Assembly (NCBI GenBank): GCA_011319805.1
Contig: SJRY01000302.1
Coordinates: forward strand, 186,001 to 250,000
Direction: 5' to 3'
Length of the DNA stretch: 64,000 nt
Source: Macrocybe gigantea
Taxonomy: Eukaryota; Basidiomycota; Agaricomycetes; Agaricales; Callistosporiaceae
The position numbers and the translations under genes are program-made. Of the stretch, positions 28,398 through 39,462 are shown in pieces. The first letter of the stretch is position 1, and each line of letters starts with the position of its first letter. Under the pieces are notes generated by a model. The model was not told where the DNA came from and made no database searches. It saw only the letters and a program-made list of their open reading frames with translations.

Positions 28398-31013
28398 TCA
28401 GAGAAGGTCAGCAAACGGCACTCTGCACATGGGGCACGTTCTGTTCCTGGACACCCATCGAGTCAGGCATTTCTCATGGAACGCATGGCGGCAGACAGAA
28501 CCCGACTGAGCCCTGTCTCCGTCCTTGAACTGGGACAAGCATATCCCACACCTATCGACGGACGCATCGCCCAAGACTAGCTTGATTTTCGACCGCCCGT
28601 CTTTCGTCGTCCTGCTCCTTGTCACCTCGACGTTTCCGTTCATGATCTCGTTCTCCGGTGCTCCGTCCTCTGCCACAGGCTGTTGGGACGGAGACGCCGG
28701 AAGCCGAGCAGGAGCGTTTCCGACAGACGTCGCAGGTCCGATGAAATCAGATAGCATGAGCATAGCCTGAAGTTCTATGCTGTCAGACTCTACAACAATC
28801 GTATCTAAAGTAAGAGAGACTGACCTCATAATCCGTTCCGTTGACATTGGAGTGTCCTTCACTCAGACGAGAAACTAGCACGTCTAGATCCGTGAGCTCC
28901 GAGAACGGAGCTGAGGAAGACGCAGGAGCCACCGGTGTGATCAAAGATACGTCTGGATCTTCACTCAGCGTGTCCAGAATTCGCGCATTAGAAGTCCCGT
29001 TAGGCTGAGGATTGTCTCCACTGCCAGTCCATAGAGTAGACGAACTGCTAACTGACTGGGCATCTAGTGAGGTGTCATCCAAGTCTATTAGGACGCCCTC
29101 AGGACAGGGACTCTGAGACCGTTGCGCGCTGAAGTTGGACTGTTCATCAACCAGTTGCAGAGGGTCATTGTGCGCTCGCGGAGGACGGGGCAAGGGCCGT
29201 CCAGGATAGTGGCGGCGGAAAGACGAAGCATCATCAAAAGGCGTCGCAGATGGCGCAGCTTGGACAGGTGACGGAGGAGATTGGGCCGCTTGAACATGTA
29301 GAGAGCGAAGCCCGTCAGCAGCCCTAGAAAGCTGAGGTTCTTCGCAGTCCATGTGGGAGTTGTGGATGGGCATAGGAACGGGACGTGAGACATGATTTTC
29401 ATATCTCAAAGGCTGAGAAACTTGCTGTGTCGAATGAGCATGTGCCATATTTGAGGACGGCATGGGAGAGTGTCCAGCTGGAGCACCCTGATCCACAGGA
29501 TGGGGTACTCTATTTTCGAGCGCGAGAGCGCAGGAGCAGTTGCTACCTTTGTCCGCTTTCCGTGTACGTACGGTAGTCAGGACAGGACCCGCCGGAGCTG
29601 GAGGAGGAGGAGGGGTCGGTGCATGCGATTGAGGCTGTCGTTGCCTACGTGGTCGTTGCATATACATATCTATGGGGTTTTTGCGATCCCGTAGCGACAA
29701 AGGATGACAAGATGAAGTTTGAGAGGTACTCTCAGGGGCCACTGTAGTGCTAAGACTCGGATTAGGATCCCCATGGTTTACGGATGGTGGCGGCGAATCG
29801 CTAGTGCGACGTCCATTGACAGGAGACTTTGGCCTTGCGATATCAGCAGCCTCAAGCGTCGACTCAATTCCCAGTGATTCGGACTCAACGACTTCCCAAC
29901 TCTGAAGAGATTCCTTTGACCTAAAATGGAAAAGTCTATTTCTTTCATTGTGAGAAGGCGGAACGGTAGGAAGTTTGAGGAACGAGGCACTTCCTAACGA
30001 CATCTTCAGAGAGGTGGTGCTCAGGAACGGAATAGATGATCGCGAAGAATACGGCGACGACACTGGAGAGGCGTGGGCAGAAATAGACCGATCATGAGAA
30101 TTGAGAGCCTTGGAACCGAAGAATGTTCGTAAAGGCGAGAGAGACATGGGCCTGCGTTTCGGCGTTTCATGAGTCGGCGTCCGCACGTTGTCAATCTCGT
30201 CATCAGGGTCCAAATCCAATGCGCTACGGCTACGCTGCCTCGCCCGACCGCGTGGCGGATCAGTGGCCCGAGAGTTATCCCAATGCGACGTCGGCTCTGG
30301 AAATTCCGTTCCATGACGTGATCTCCAGTACTTTCGAACTTGCTCCTCCAGCAAAGGTCCTGAGGGAGGCTGCTCAGCACGCACCGAGCTCGTCTCAATT
30401 GTCTCGAATGATCCGTCGAGCTCCCCGTCTCGGTCATCGTCGGAGATATTAGATTGACTTGTAGGCGAAGGACCACGGACCGGGCTATCGGATGTATTTC
30501 CATGCCGCGAAGCAGCTCGCACTGGAGTGATCGGAGGTGTGGAAGTGTCCGAAGACGGACCATTGGTCAAATTGCTACTAGACACAGAAATCGGGGGAGA
30601 GGCCATGGCTTCCTGAAAAGACGGGGGAGGGTAGTCGGGATAAGCTTCAAGAGATAATAATCGGTGGCATATCAAAGTCACTAAAATCAAATACACGAAC
30701 AATCGTTGTCGATCTCAATAGTGAGGTCGTCCCTCCGGCCTTGGCGTCCTGGTCGGGTGCCCCGACGCGCACCACGGGAAGTAGCGAGATTCCTGAGAGA
30801 CCTCGGGCCAGTGTTGAATCTGATCTCATCTTCGGGCCTCGCAGTTCTGTCCTGCCTCGGACGGGGCTTCGGCTTCGCACTGGAAGTAGGTTTCTGCTGG
30901 CGAATCCGGCCAGCGTTGTCTGGGGGAAGCAAGGTGACTTGCCCGTGGTGTGTTACGACGTGAGTAAGGTAGGGTGTAATGTGGTTTGCGTCCGCGACCC
31001 TTCGCGTTGGCAT
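28398..31013 (-). CDS. RING-H2 zinc-finger protein, probable E3 ubiquitin ligase
   Basis: This large, mostly disordered protein ends in a RING-H2 finger. The start at 31013 gives MPTRRVADANHITPYLTHVV. The first exon is basic (TSRGARRGTRPGRQGRRDD) and joins through a GTTCGT..GAAG intron to YPDYPPPSFQEAMASPPIS. The main exon down to about 28840 is Ser/Pro-rich with many SP sites and a few ordered-looking blocks (LEEQVRKYWRSRHGTEFPEP). The last exon holds the RING: CGICLSQFKDGD, then VCRHAFHEKCLTRWV, then TCPMCRVPFADLL and the stop at 28398. Spacing C-x2-C..C-x-H-x2-H-x2-C..C-x2-C with histidines at positions 4 and 5 is the RING-H2 type, which recruits E2 enzymes such as the UBC4/5 type also present in this window. 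There is no membrane segment. Substrate and pathway cannot be told. Confidence 0.88.
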
Positions 31014-31347
31014 TTGGGCGCAAAACGTAAAGAAGTGAAGAATATGTCTCTGCTCACACACGCGGCCGCCATAAGGCTCAGAGACATCGGGGTTGTTTGT
31101 GTACGTTTGCGCCGAGATGTGAAGGCCAATGAGGACGAAAGAAACAGGAGGATTAAATTACAACCTCATGACAATAAGTTACTATCTGACAACCGGAATG
31201 CAGTCCTTATTCTCAATCTCCAGAATGATGTATCCGTTCTTTCCCAGGCTTCGGAATGGAGACCGCGGCGCTGACGTCTCCCGAAGTCATTCGCTTATCG
31301 GACACTGGAGAGCCGGTCTCTGCGTTCGAACGGATAATCAGTCATGC
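31014..31347. other. Short intergenic region upstream of the RING gene
   Basis: About 330 bases between the RING-H2 gene start and the stop of the small membrane-protein candidate; presumably the RING gene promoter. No gene is seen. Confidence 0.4.
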
Positions 31348-31564
31348 TCAACTCAGCCGGTGGAATGGCTTACTATAAGGTGAATCTGCGCCTTCCTTCT
31401 GCTTCGTATCTAAACCAGTAGCATACATTGCGGCCAATGCAGCGCCGATAGCGGCGACGCACGCAATCGCCTAACTGCAGTATTTGAACTTCTCTTTGTT
31501 GTATCTATGAACGACATACCATTGGCGTGCCTCTGCGGCTGACACGGGGAATTTTTTCGCTCAT
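31348..31564 (-). CDS. Candidate 55-residue single-pass membrane protein
   Basis: This is a small two-exon gene inferred by eye; the family is not recognised. The first exon, from the ATG at 31564, reads MSEKIPRVSRRGTPM. A GTATGT..GTTAG intron of about 50 bases follows, and the second exon reads AIACVAAIGAALAAMYATGL, then DTKQKEGADSPYSKPFHRLS and a stop at 31348. The architecture is a basic N-terminus, one hydrophobic Ala/Ile-rich helix of about 18 residues and a polar tail, which would suit a mitochondrial inner-membrane or ER small protein. The frame is preserved exactly across the splice, with phase 0. A TATAAAA box lies about 50 bases upstream and a full TGACGTCA site about 80 bases upstream. 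An alternative acceptor at CTGCAG, four bases earlier, gives a polar product and is less plausible. Confidence 0.45.
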
Positions 31565-31611
31565 CTGTGCAAGGTGGTGGTAAGATTGTCGTCTCACCAG
31601 GTGCGCCCAAG

Positions 31612-31619
31612 TTTTATAG
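31612..31619 (-). promoter_or_regulatory. TATA box of the small membrane-protein candidate
   Basis: On the minus strand this reads TATAAAAC, about 48-55 bases before the ATG at 31564. Position and sequence fit a fungal TATA element. Confidence 0.45.
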
Positions 31620-31642
31620 GGTGCTGTTAGGTGTTAGGGGTG

Positions 31643-31650
31643 TGACGTCA
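31643..31650. promoter_or_regulatory. CRE/ATF-type palindrome TGACGTCA
   Basis: A perfect 8-base palindrome bound by bZIP factors of the CREB/ATF type in fungi. It lies about 80 bases upstream of the small gene's ATG and within 60 bases of the GH53 stop. A second half-site, AACGTCA, occurs at 31661-31667. Function is inferred from sequence only. Confidence 0.4.
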
Positions 31651-31699
31651 TTTGGATGATAACGTCATTCAACGCTGTACAGCGAAAATGCGATACTAA

Positions 31700-33028
31700 T
31701 TACATGCTTGTAGAGAACATGGAGATGCTGCTACGCGTATTACCCGAACCATCTACCAATAGATTATCCTGCGACAGAGTATAAGAATTCAACGAGTCTG
31801 CAAAGCGGTCGTTCGAAGGACTTACCGCGCAGCTGGATCCCAGACCTGCATTGCCAATCCAAGCTGGCTCCCAGTAAACGATGCCGGTTCCGCGGCCGTT
31901 TGGCAAAGCTTGCAGCACATTTCGGATGCCGGAAACCCATTGTGACTGTCCAGCCGCAGAAACCGGAACTGACCGCTCGCTCAGCGTCACGCCTGAGCAT
32001 ACAGCGGGCCAATCCGTTTCGACCACCATGATATCCTGTGCAAGCAACTTGGCACACGACACAATCACGAGATTATGTACAGAACGAACCTTATTCAGCT
32101 TCGAGACCATACTCTGCAGACTCGACTGCAGCGCCGCGTATGTCGCCCCAGTCCCATAGAAAGGATAGAATGAGACGCCAAAAACGTCAAAATCACCAAT
32201 GGCAAACTGCCCCGGGATGAAGATCTGATTGAAGAACGAGTTGAGCGAGCTGGAGTCCCACCCATTCGCAAGGTGGATCATGATTTTGGTCGAGGGCGAA
32301 CCATCCCGGACGCCGTTGGCCGCTGAGTGAAGCAACTGCGACAAGGGAGAGTATCCGCTCGCAGAGATGCGACCGACTGGCCAAAGCATACCGTCATTGA
32401 TTTCATTGCCGATCTAAACGAAAATGATTGAAGACACGTATCAGAAACGATAGGCGAAATCATACTTGAATGAACTGGATAGGCGTTCCCTGAGCGGCGA
32501 ATGACTTGACCAGGCTATTCGTATACCTGGATTGATTTTCCTGTGTAAGAAGTCCTGCCCACATCAACATCTCCAACGCACGTATAGATTTGAGTATTGA
32601 GACCCGCGAGATCTTTCGGCCAAGCTGAAGGAATGGCTTGATGCCCAGGATCAGCCCCTGCACATTCATACATGATTCAGTGACTCGAGCGAAATCTATG
32701 AATCATATGACGACGGACACGTATCGCTGTAATGGAGGTCTACTAGCAAGACCATCCCAGCCGCGACTGCACGTTTAGCCAGTGCAAGGCCGTAAGAAAG
32801 GCTGTATTGTGAACTGCTCGTGCTCGTCCATATCCGGATCCGGGCCAAGTTGGCACCATGGTTCCTGAGAATCGTCTCGAACTTGGTCGTCGTTCCCCCG
32901 TCCTTATACGTGGAACCAGAGTTCTCCAAGTTCACAAGGGACGACAAGTCCGCCCCGCGATATGTGAGCGCCTGGACAGGTGTAAGCAGCGGCAGGAAGG
33001 ATAGTGCAACGAGCTTCAGGATCTTCAT
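31700..33028 (-). CDS. Secreted GH53 endo-beta-1,4-galactanase
   Basis: This enzyme hydrolyses beta-1,4-galactan side chains of pectin (type I arabinogalactan). The start at 33028 gives the signal peptide MKILKLVALSFLPLLTPVQA, and the mature protein opens with LTYRGADLSSLVNLENSG. GH53 blocks follow in order: NHGANLARIRIW, GMVLLVDLHYSDTC, a short-exon region with AWPKDLAGLNTQIYTYV, QFIQVGNEINDGMLWP and FGVSFYPFYGTGATYAAL. VVETDWP comes next, then GTGIVYWEPAWIGNAGLGSS. The Glu of NEINDG (around 32392-32409) is the expected acid/base and the Glu of VVETDWP (around 32010-32028) the nucleophile. The stop is at 31700 after ISMFSTSM. Introns lie near 32410-32460, 32540-32640 and 32670-32710, and possibly one in the stretch before VVETDWP. 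The length of about 370 residues is normal for the family. Confidence 0.92.
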
Positions 33029-33052
33029 ACGTAGGTTTCAGGTTGGAAAGGG

Positions 33053-33060
33053 CCTTTATA
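33053..33060 (-). promoter_or_regulatory. TATA-like element of the GH53 gene
   Basis: Minus-strand TATAAAGG, 25-32 bases before the GH53 ATG at 33028. A second AT-rich TATATAA lies about 15 bases further upstream. The short distance to the ATG implies a very short leader if the nearer element is used. Confidence 0.4.
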
Positions 33061-33500
33061 GTCCGGTGAGTTATATATTTCAACGGCTCGAGAAAACTGG
33101 AACTTATTCGGTGAAGGAGCTGGCAGGTGACAACCGATCTGACGGGACCCATTTTTCCGATATGCTCTGAGGCGGACCCCCCGGACCTGATGAAAAAAGA
33201 ACCTACTACTTCTAAGAGTTCATTGTATGTACCACGAGATCACTGGAGCGGACCGTTGCGATTTTGAATTGTTTTCATGCTGAGACCTTTTGCATTGCAT
33301 ATAGGCGAGCTCAAAATATCTTTTTTTAAGCCGCGATCGGTGTAGCGAGGGTGTTGCGAGCCCGTGCGAGGCGATTCACTAAGATATCGATCGGAATGCG
33401 TCTGGCGACTCTGAAGACATGCAAAGACGCTCCGACCCCGTTAATTGGCACGAATCGTAGTCAGGTGACGGGGACGCATCCATGGCTCTGCGTGAGAAAT

Positions 33501-33533
33501 CAACAACACATTCTCACAGAGAATGCGTTGTTG
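33501..33533. repeat. Inverted repeat with 15-base arms and a 3-base loop
   Basis: The left arm CAACAACACATTCTC (33501-33515) is the reverse complement of GAGAATGCGTTGTTG (33519-33533) except at one base, giving a 14/15 paired stem around the loop ACA. It lies in a region without genes. It could be a foldback of mobile origin, a factor site or chance. Confidence 0.6.
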
Positions 33534-34032
33534 TGGGCATCAGTAAATAGGGGTGCAAGCATTCGCGTCATTGGGTAGCCCGCCATAGGTCTCGCATCGC
33601 TGCCAAAGATTTAAACGCGAGAATCGGCGGTCTCGAATTCGGGTGTGTCGAAGCGCAATTTTGACAGCTTTGTAACGAGAACAAAATGATTATCCAAATA
33701 CTATTATCGCCTCCAACCAAGGGCCTCCGATCTCGGCCCTGACACAGCTTTGCAAGATCTGCATCCTAGTCGATAGAAGACGCGTAATTCTTGAGATCAA
33801 TGTTCAAAATGAGAGATTTCCTCTGCGTCGCCAATAAGGGTCCTTCGATCTATTGCCTAGTGCCAACTTGCCGCTCTTCTTTGTAACTGTTTGATTTGGA
33901 TGGCGATGAACCACATATCACACAACAGCCAAATCTGCCGTCCTGAATTTAGCCCATTGCGAGTGATTTGATTTGCAAACAAATGATCAGCTCGACCTCT
34001 CTGTATTTCCAGCACGGATGGCGACAAGCAGG

Positions 34033-35451
34033 ATGAAGCCTCTTCGTTCTCCATCGGATGCAATCATAGCTATAAGGCGTACAGGTTCCCTTGACAAGAA
34101 GGAGTCTGGGCTCTACTCGGTCAGTGGTAGGTTTATTGTTGGGTTTCGCTGAAGAATCCGGTTGTGTATGCTGTTAAAAACACAGGTGCTGAAGAAATCA
34201 TTTCGAACATCGTATCGCGTGGCACTATCGTCAAGAAGCTTGTCTTAGGCCATAATGAGCTCGGAGATGACGGATGTGTCGTTCTATTCCGCTTCTTGAG
34301 CTCAGAGGTTGGGAGAAGGAACAAGATATCTTGCATCAGCCTCAATTCTAATGCTATAGGGAATACTGGACTTTCGGCGATCTCGGAGTATTTGACACAC
34401 AACGAGGACCTCCAGGAACTTTTCCTTCAGAATGTGAGTAGCAGGCAGATTGCCTTGGTATTTTTTTTCTTATGCCGACGACCCTGTTGCCCAGAATAAC
34501 TTCAATCCAGACGAAAAAGCAACAGCTATCTTTACAAATGCGATCAATAGTTCATGTCTCTCTTTGCTTTCCATAGCGTCGAATAGGCAGCTTTCGGATC
34601 CCTTCATCCGCGTCTTCCTCCCAGGCGTCAAATCGCTGCGGCTCAAAGAACTTCATATGTCTGGCATTGGTATGACCCCTCACGCAGGCTCCTATATCAT
34701 GGACTATATCCGATCCCCCGAACGATGCCGCCTCCATACATTAACATGCAGCGGCAACTCTCTGGGCCTCAATGTGACGAGGCAAATCATTCAAACCATC
34801 GAAAACGACAACTTTACGATAACAACGTTTGACTGCTTCTCGAATAGGCTGTCCGACGATCGCCCTTTTGACTCCTTCCGCGTAAACGGCGAAGACAGCT
34901 ATGGGGTTTGGAAAGAAGCCCATGCTGTCCTAAAAGTCATCCTTTCCCGGAACCTGTATCTTCAACGCGAGACGGAGCGCCAGGCGTTCTTACTTCTCCG
35001 CTACTCCAGGCCGTTGCTGTTCTGCTCTAGGAACCGGGAAAAACACAACGAGCCACTGGACGACCAAAATGTGAAACGAGCCTTTGAATCCGAGATGAAT
35101 GACTCTCCCGTCGCCCTGGTTCATTTTGTTGCCTTACCTCCCGAAGTTCAATTTCACATATTGTCGTTCTTGGCACCGGTTCTGAGCAATGCGCAACGGA
35201 TACGCATCCTTCAATATGCATCTTCTCCGGGTACCCTTCCTTCGCTTTTGCCTTGCCTCGTCCGGACGCCTAGTTCGAGCACCGATACGCAAACGTCAAG
35301 GCAATTGAACCAAATTCAAACGTCCGTTGGTCCGCAAGGTCGTGTATGCATCGTCGGACAATGTTCGGACTCAAGCGACTCGCTTTGTCGCCGGGATCGG
35401 GACAGGGAGAGTTGGTTGGAGCTTGTTGGATGCGCATATTATGAAAGATAA
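34033..35451 (+). CDS. Leucine-rich-repeat (RNI-like) protein with a C-terminal F-box-like segment
   Basis: Ribonuclease-inhibitor-like leucine-rich repeats make up the first two thirds: IVKKLVLGHNELGDDGCVVL, KISCISLNSNAIGNTGLSAI, DLQELFLQN, then after an intron near 34430-34500 SLLSIASNRQLSD, LKELHMSGIGMTPHAG and LHTLTCSGNSLGLNV. The C-terminal third holds LPPEVQFHILSFLAPVLSN near 35135-35195, which resembles an F-box helix pair, then RIRILQYASSPGTLPSLLPC. F-box/LRR proteins pick substrates for SCF ubiquitin ligases, but in most of them the F-box precedes the repeats. The stop is at 35451. The start is uncertain: the ATG at 34033 (MKPLRSPSDAIIAIRRTGS) joins through a short GTCAGT..GAAG intron to NPVVYAVKNTGAEEIIS and keeps frame, but that intron is only about 38 bases. 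Confidence 0.7.
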
Positions 35452-36412
35452 ACAGCTTATTGAACCATGCTTTACCTTCTCCAACTAGGCATTGGACCCA
35501 TTACTGTGCGCAAATGTGTCCATTGATCACTTTCGCATGCTGACACACTGTGCCATAGGTCCTCGAGTAGCTGCAGCCCGTGATCAATGGTATCGAGTAT
35601 CTCAGGGCCATTGTTTCTGATTCTCAGCCAGAGATTGACGAAATATGTCATTGTCATGCATAAGGAAGCTTAAGTTCCCACTCAGTGGTTCTCGCGAGGT
35701 GGCTGCTTTCTGTTCTGGATATCATTGTGATGCTTACACCTTCGTCCTGTTTCGTTCGCTCGTTTGGAACAGACCAACTAGATGGTCAATGAGGGCTCCA
35801 AATTTGGATGGTCGATGCAGGAGGTGTCACGAGATCATGTCGACACGGTGAAGGAAACATGACCTGCTCGATGTGTTGGAAGGCGAGCTGTAAAAGCAGG
35901 CAGGAGTTACCCTTTGGAGGACGAGAATCGACATTCGGAGTTTCGAACGGTGAATGCCCCTTATCGTTGCAAAATCGACTAGTCTCCCTCCATCTAACAC
36001 TTTCCTATCGACGTTCCATTTTTCGATTTCTTCATTCCACCACACGTCTTGTTGAGATAACGACATATGGTACGACTAGGATGCAGACTTTGATCCGGGT
36101 CGAGGCCAGTAAGAGTGAGGGCATGTCGGCTTTGCAAGAGACATCATGATCACGTTGCTCGTGGAAGGTTTGCAAGTTAGAGAGGATTGGATAGTCGGCG
36201 GAGACGCGTCAGAGTCATCCTAACTTTGAATTCCCAGCAAGTTATGTTGAATGCGCCTTCATTTATGTCGTCTCTGCGCTCCGCCGATGGTGTACGTACC
36301 GCTCTGCCGGCTAACGATGTGACATTGATTTTCTGACGCGGACTAAGGGGCTCCGTTCCTATATAAGCGTCCAGCAGGAAAGAAGCGCCGAACAATTGTA
36401 TACCCACCTCAG
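35452..36412. other. Intergenic between two plus-strand genes
   Basis: About 960 bases with only short, unrecognised open frames. It ends with the promoter of the MAPEG gene, including the TATATAAG listed below. Confidence 0.4.
36360..36367 (+). promoter_or_regulatory. TATA box of the MAPEG gene
   Basis: TATATAAG, 46 bases before the ATG at 36413; a good match in sequence and distance to a fungal TATA element. Confidence 0.5.
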
Positions 36413-37196
36413 ATGTCGCTCCTATCGAGTCCTCTTTCGCTTTATTCAATTCCTCTGGTCTGGTTTCTCGGTCTCTATCCTGCGGTATTGAGAGTAAGGA
36501 TATCCATTCCCAGTGGCCGATCCCTTCCGAGTCGTTTTCATATTCTTCTCAGGCCGGACTGATCAACAAAGCAATTGGATTTAACAAGTGAGTTCAAGTA
36601 CGGTTCCAGCGTCCATTCCTGCTCACGCGCGTGTGACCAGTGTCGCTCCTAGAGGAAATCTTGCGCGACTGAAAGATAAAAAAGTGGATCCCGAAATCGT
36701 CGCAAAGGCGGCCCGCATGGATGCAGCACATCTGGTATATACAATTCATCTTCTCTTCACGTTCACCGAACCTAAATCAGAGACAGAACGGACAAGAAAA
36801 TTTTGCAGTCTGGGTAGCAGCGATCTTGGTCGGCCACTATGCCAAGCTCGACAATTATGTCCTGAATACAGCTGCGATTCTCCAGTGCGCGCTTTTTACC
36901 TTCCATCTGACCATTCTTTGACATGAATATACTTTAGTATTGTGCTACGAGTTGCATACAACTATGTCTATATCCACCAGACAACGAAAATGCAAGCTAC
37001 GCTGAGGTACGTGGTCGTAACTTTGCCTTTCCGTGGACAGTCCAAATGAAAACGGACATAGAACTGTGATCTGGAATCTGGCTTTGAGTACGTGGTCACG
37101 ATCGCGCCGTCAATCTTCACTCAGTTGATATTCCATTCAGTTCCGTCCATATATCTCATATTTTCGGCTGCGAACACTGTGAGGAAGTCGAATTGA
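36413..37196 (+). CDS. MAPEG-family membrane protein (microsomal GST-like)
   Basis: MAPEG proteins are small four-helix membrane proteins handling glutathione conjugation or eicosanoid-like substrates. Seven exons can be joined to about 152 residues. They are MSLLSSPLSLYSIPLVWFLG through LR; AGLINKAIGFN; VAPRGNLARLKDKKVDPEIV through HL; and NGQENFAVWVAAILVGHYAK with LDNYVLNTAAIL. The rest are HIVLRVAYNYVYIHQTTKMQ, TVIWNLAL, and IPSIYLIFSAANTVRKSN with a stop at 37196. The NGQEN-like motif followed by a hydrophobic helix, and RVAYNYVYI, are characteristic of the MAPEG fold (E-N-F and R-x-x-Y-x-x-x-Y). Length and four hydrophobic segments fit. The gene converges on TFIIE-alpha with about 100 bases between stops. 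The acceptor substrate is unknown. Confidence 0.85.
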
Positions 37197-37297
37197 AATG
37201 GTGGCGACAATTAGTTACATTACTATGTGATAGTACAGTACTTCTATGCATGTGTTGCACATTTTCATCGCATCAACCCACTCCACCACGCTTCGGC

Positions 37298-39236
37298 TCA
37301 TGAGCGCGATTGCATGACTTCAAAGTACGCCGTGTATTCGTCGGGCGTCATAAGCTCGTGATCTTCCTCTGTCACCTGGGAGAAAGGAACTGGTTTACCA
37401 TTCACTATAAGAAAGGGAGTTCCGTGTTAGCTAAAGGCATGCATCTAGGATTCCATGAACGCACCATAAACCATAGGATCATCTTCAGGCGACACTGACG
37501 GCGGGGCAACGTCCTCAAACATGGCAGCGTCAGTTTCAACGCTGATATGCGCCTCGACATGTGATGGGACGCCATTAGTGCCATTCACTGCCCCATTGAC
37601 TTCTTCGCCAACTCGAGCAATCTTGCTTTTCGCTACAGAACCCACGTCTTCTTGTGATCTAGACCGTTTCCGGTACTCGTTCAAAGAATCAAGATACTCC
37701 AAAGACGGTTTTCGATCTTCTTCCTCTTCAACTGCCAAATCTCCGTATTCCGAGCTCCCAGGCAGGCTGAGGCCGGATGGTGTTGGTGCGGTGGACACGG
37801 CAGTCGACGTTGAAGCAGCTAACGACGCATAATATTGGTCATAATCTGATGCGATATGCATAAATGACGGATCAGAGTAGACCTGGTGGGTGGAGGACTC
37901 ACAGTCAACCTCCTGAGTGACATCCGGCTTAACATCTTCCACTGGTGCAGCTGGTTTCTCAGGCTTAACACCAACTACTCCTAACCCTCTGAGTATATCA
38001 TCATTAGAACTCGACACGCTCGTTAGGTGGCTTTCCACTCTTGCACTCTCCTTCACACCCAAAGCGGTCAAGTCGCCCGTGATAGTGCTCTTCAAGTGCC
38101 AAGACGGCAAGGCATTTTGCTGTCTCTTCAGCTCGGCCTCGGCGGCACGTTCCAACTTGCGCGTGTGCTCGTCCTTGTCCATCGACATCATGATTCCAAT
38201 ACCCTCATCTTCCTTCTTCGTTGAGTCGGAGCCCGCAATCTTCAAGCCAGCTCCTGCTTGGGAAGCCTTTTGCTTCTCCTGATCACCAAAATTATTTTTC
38301 ACCCAGGCCGCGACATCGAAGCTAGAGTAATCAATTCAGCGTTCTCCTCAATTATCAAAGCAGTCAAACATACGCAGGCAGCATCATTTGTTCGCTCTTT
38401 TGAAGGCCTTCCCTGATGAAGCGCATCTGATGATTAAACCTCTGCATCCTATCCTTGCTACCCTGCACACTCTCGGCGTTCTCATTATCCACCACTTCAG
38501 CATGGCATATCTCGCACACGAGGATGCCACGTGAGAAGTCCATCAATTTGTCGACTTCGAGGGCAGAATACGATTGCTTGCACTGCGGACAGATGTATCC
38601 TTTGTTGTCCAGCTCCTGTTGCGTGGTCAGTTGAAGAAAGAGGCAGCATGCGTCCATGCACTTACGTTTCGAAGCGAGGAGTCGATGATGTGCCGCATCT
38701 TTGCGATGCGCCACTTAACGACGTTGCAAAAGTACTCATAGTCGATGTAGTAATATTGCTTGCCGACGGACCTCTGTGCGCCCTCCTTGAGCTCATTCTG
38801 ACGATAACTGAGTAAAGACAATGTCGGACCAACAAAGTATATGAGAGGTTGTTCCATGAAGGTGGATGGAACTCCATGACACGCACACTTTGACCAAGCA
38901 GTCGTTTGATAAAACTGCTATGACCTTGTTCAGCTCTTTCGGTTGCAGACCCATTCGTCCGGCCAGATCGTCATCTTTGAGACTAGATGGAATACACCCG
39001 CAAGAAGATCGAATCGCGAAGGAAGGAAAAGGGAAATAAGCATCGGTATCTATTCGCACTTGCGCATGAAATAAAAAGGGAGCCAAAAGGCTATGTGGAA
39101 TTTCTATCTCAACCGCTACTTACACCGGATGCCGAGAAAGCTGATCCATGATGATAGTGTACTTGGCATCGTAAAATGCCCTTGCCACATGCTGAACGAG
39201 GAGACGAAGGGTTTCTTGGTCTTCCTTGGTCGCCAT
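37298..39236 (-). CDS. TFA1: General transcription factor TFIIE alpha subunit
   Basis: TFIIE-alpha recruits and stimulates TFIIH in RNA polymerase II initiation. The start at 39236 encodes MATKEDQETLRLLVQHVARA and FYDAKYTIIMDQLSRHPV, the winged-helix start. Further exons give GRMGLQPKELNKVIAVLSND and CNVVKWRIAKMRHIIDSSLR. The zinc finger reads GYICPQCKQSYSALEVDKLM..LVCEICHAEV (C-x2-C..C-x2-C, near 38510-38600), followed by the helix QRFNHQMRFIREGLQKSEQM. The long exon at 37445-38302 is acidic and Ser/Glu-rich with basic repeats (KKEDEGIGIMMSMDKDEHTR, YRKRSRSQEDVG). A last intron (GTGCGT..TTATAG) joins DDPMVY to VNGKPVPFSQVTEEDHELMT and PDEYTAYFEVMQSRS; skipping it would give a false stop at 37445. 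The gene is divergent from the OYE gene at 39463, sharing a 226-base intergenic region. Confidence 0.93.
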
Positions 39237-39462
39237 GGTCTACCGACAGCTGTCGCTCCCAACAAAGGCCCAAGGGCCGCAAGCCTGCTGCGACCGCAGG
39301 AAACGTGTAGTTAAGCTGTTCGAAGCTTGATATCTAGCGTTGCGGAAGCCGCTCGGTCGAGATGATGGTCGTTCGAGGAAAAGGCTTAGAAAATTTGAGA
39401 CACAGCCGCAATGCCAGCTCCCGCCTTACAAATCCTTTGTTTACCTGCTGCTCCCTCTAGGT

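Larger units (their letters stand above)
33029..34032. other. Divergent intergenic region with one strong hairpin
   Basis: About 1 kb between GH53 (minus) and the LRR gene (plus). It carries the GH53 promoter at the low end. No coding potential is recognised. The only notable structure is the inverted repeat at 33501-33533, listed separately. Confidence 0.4.
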
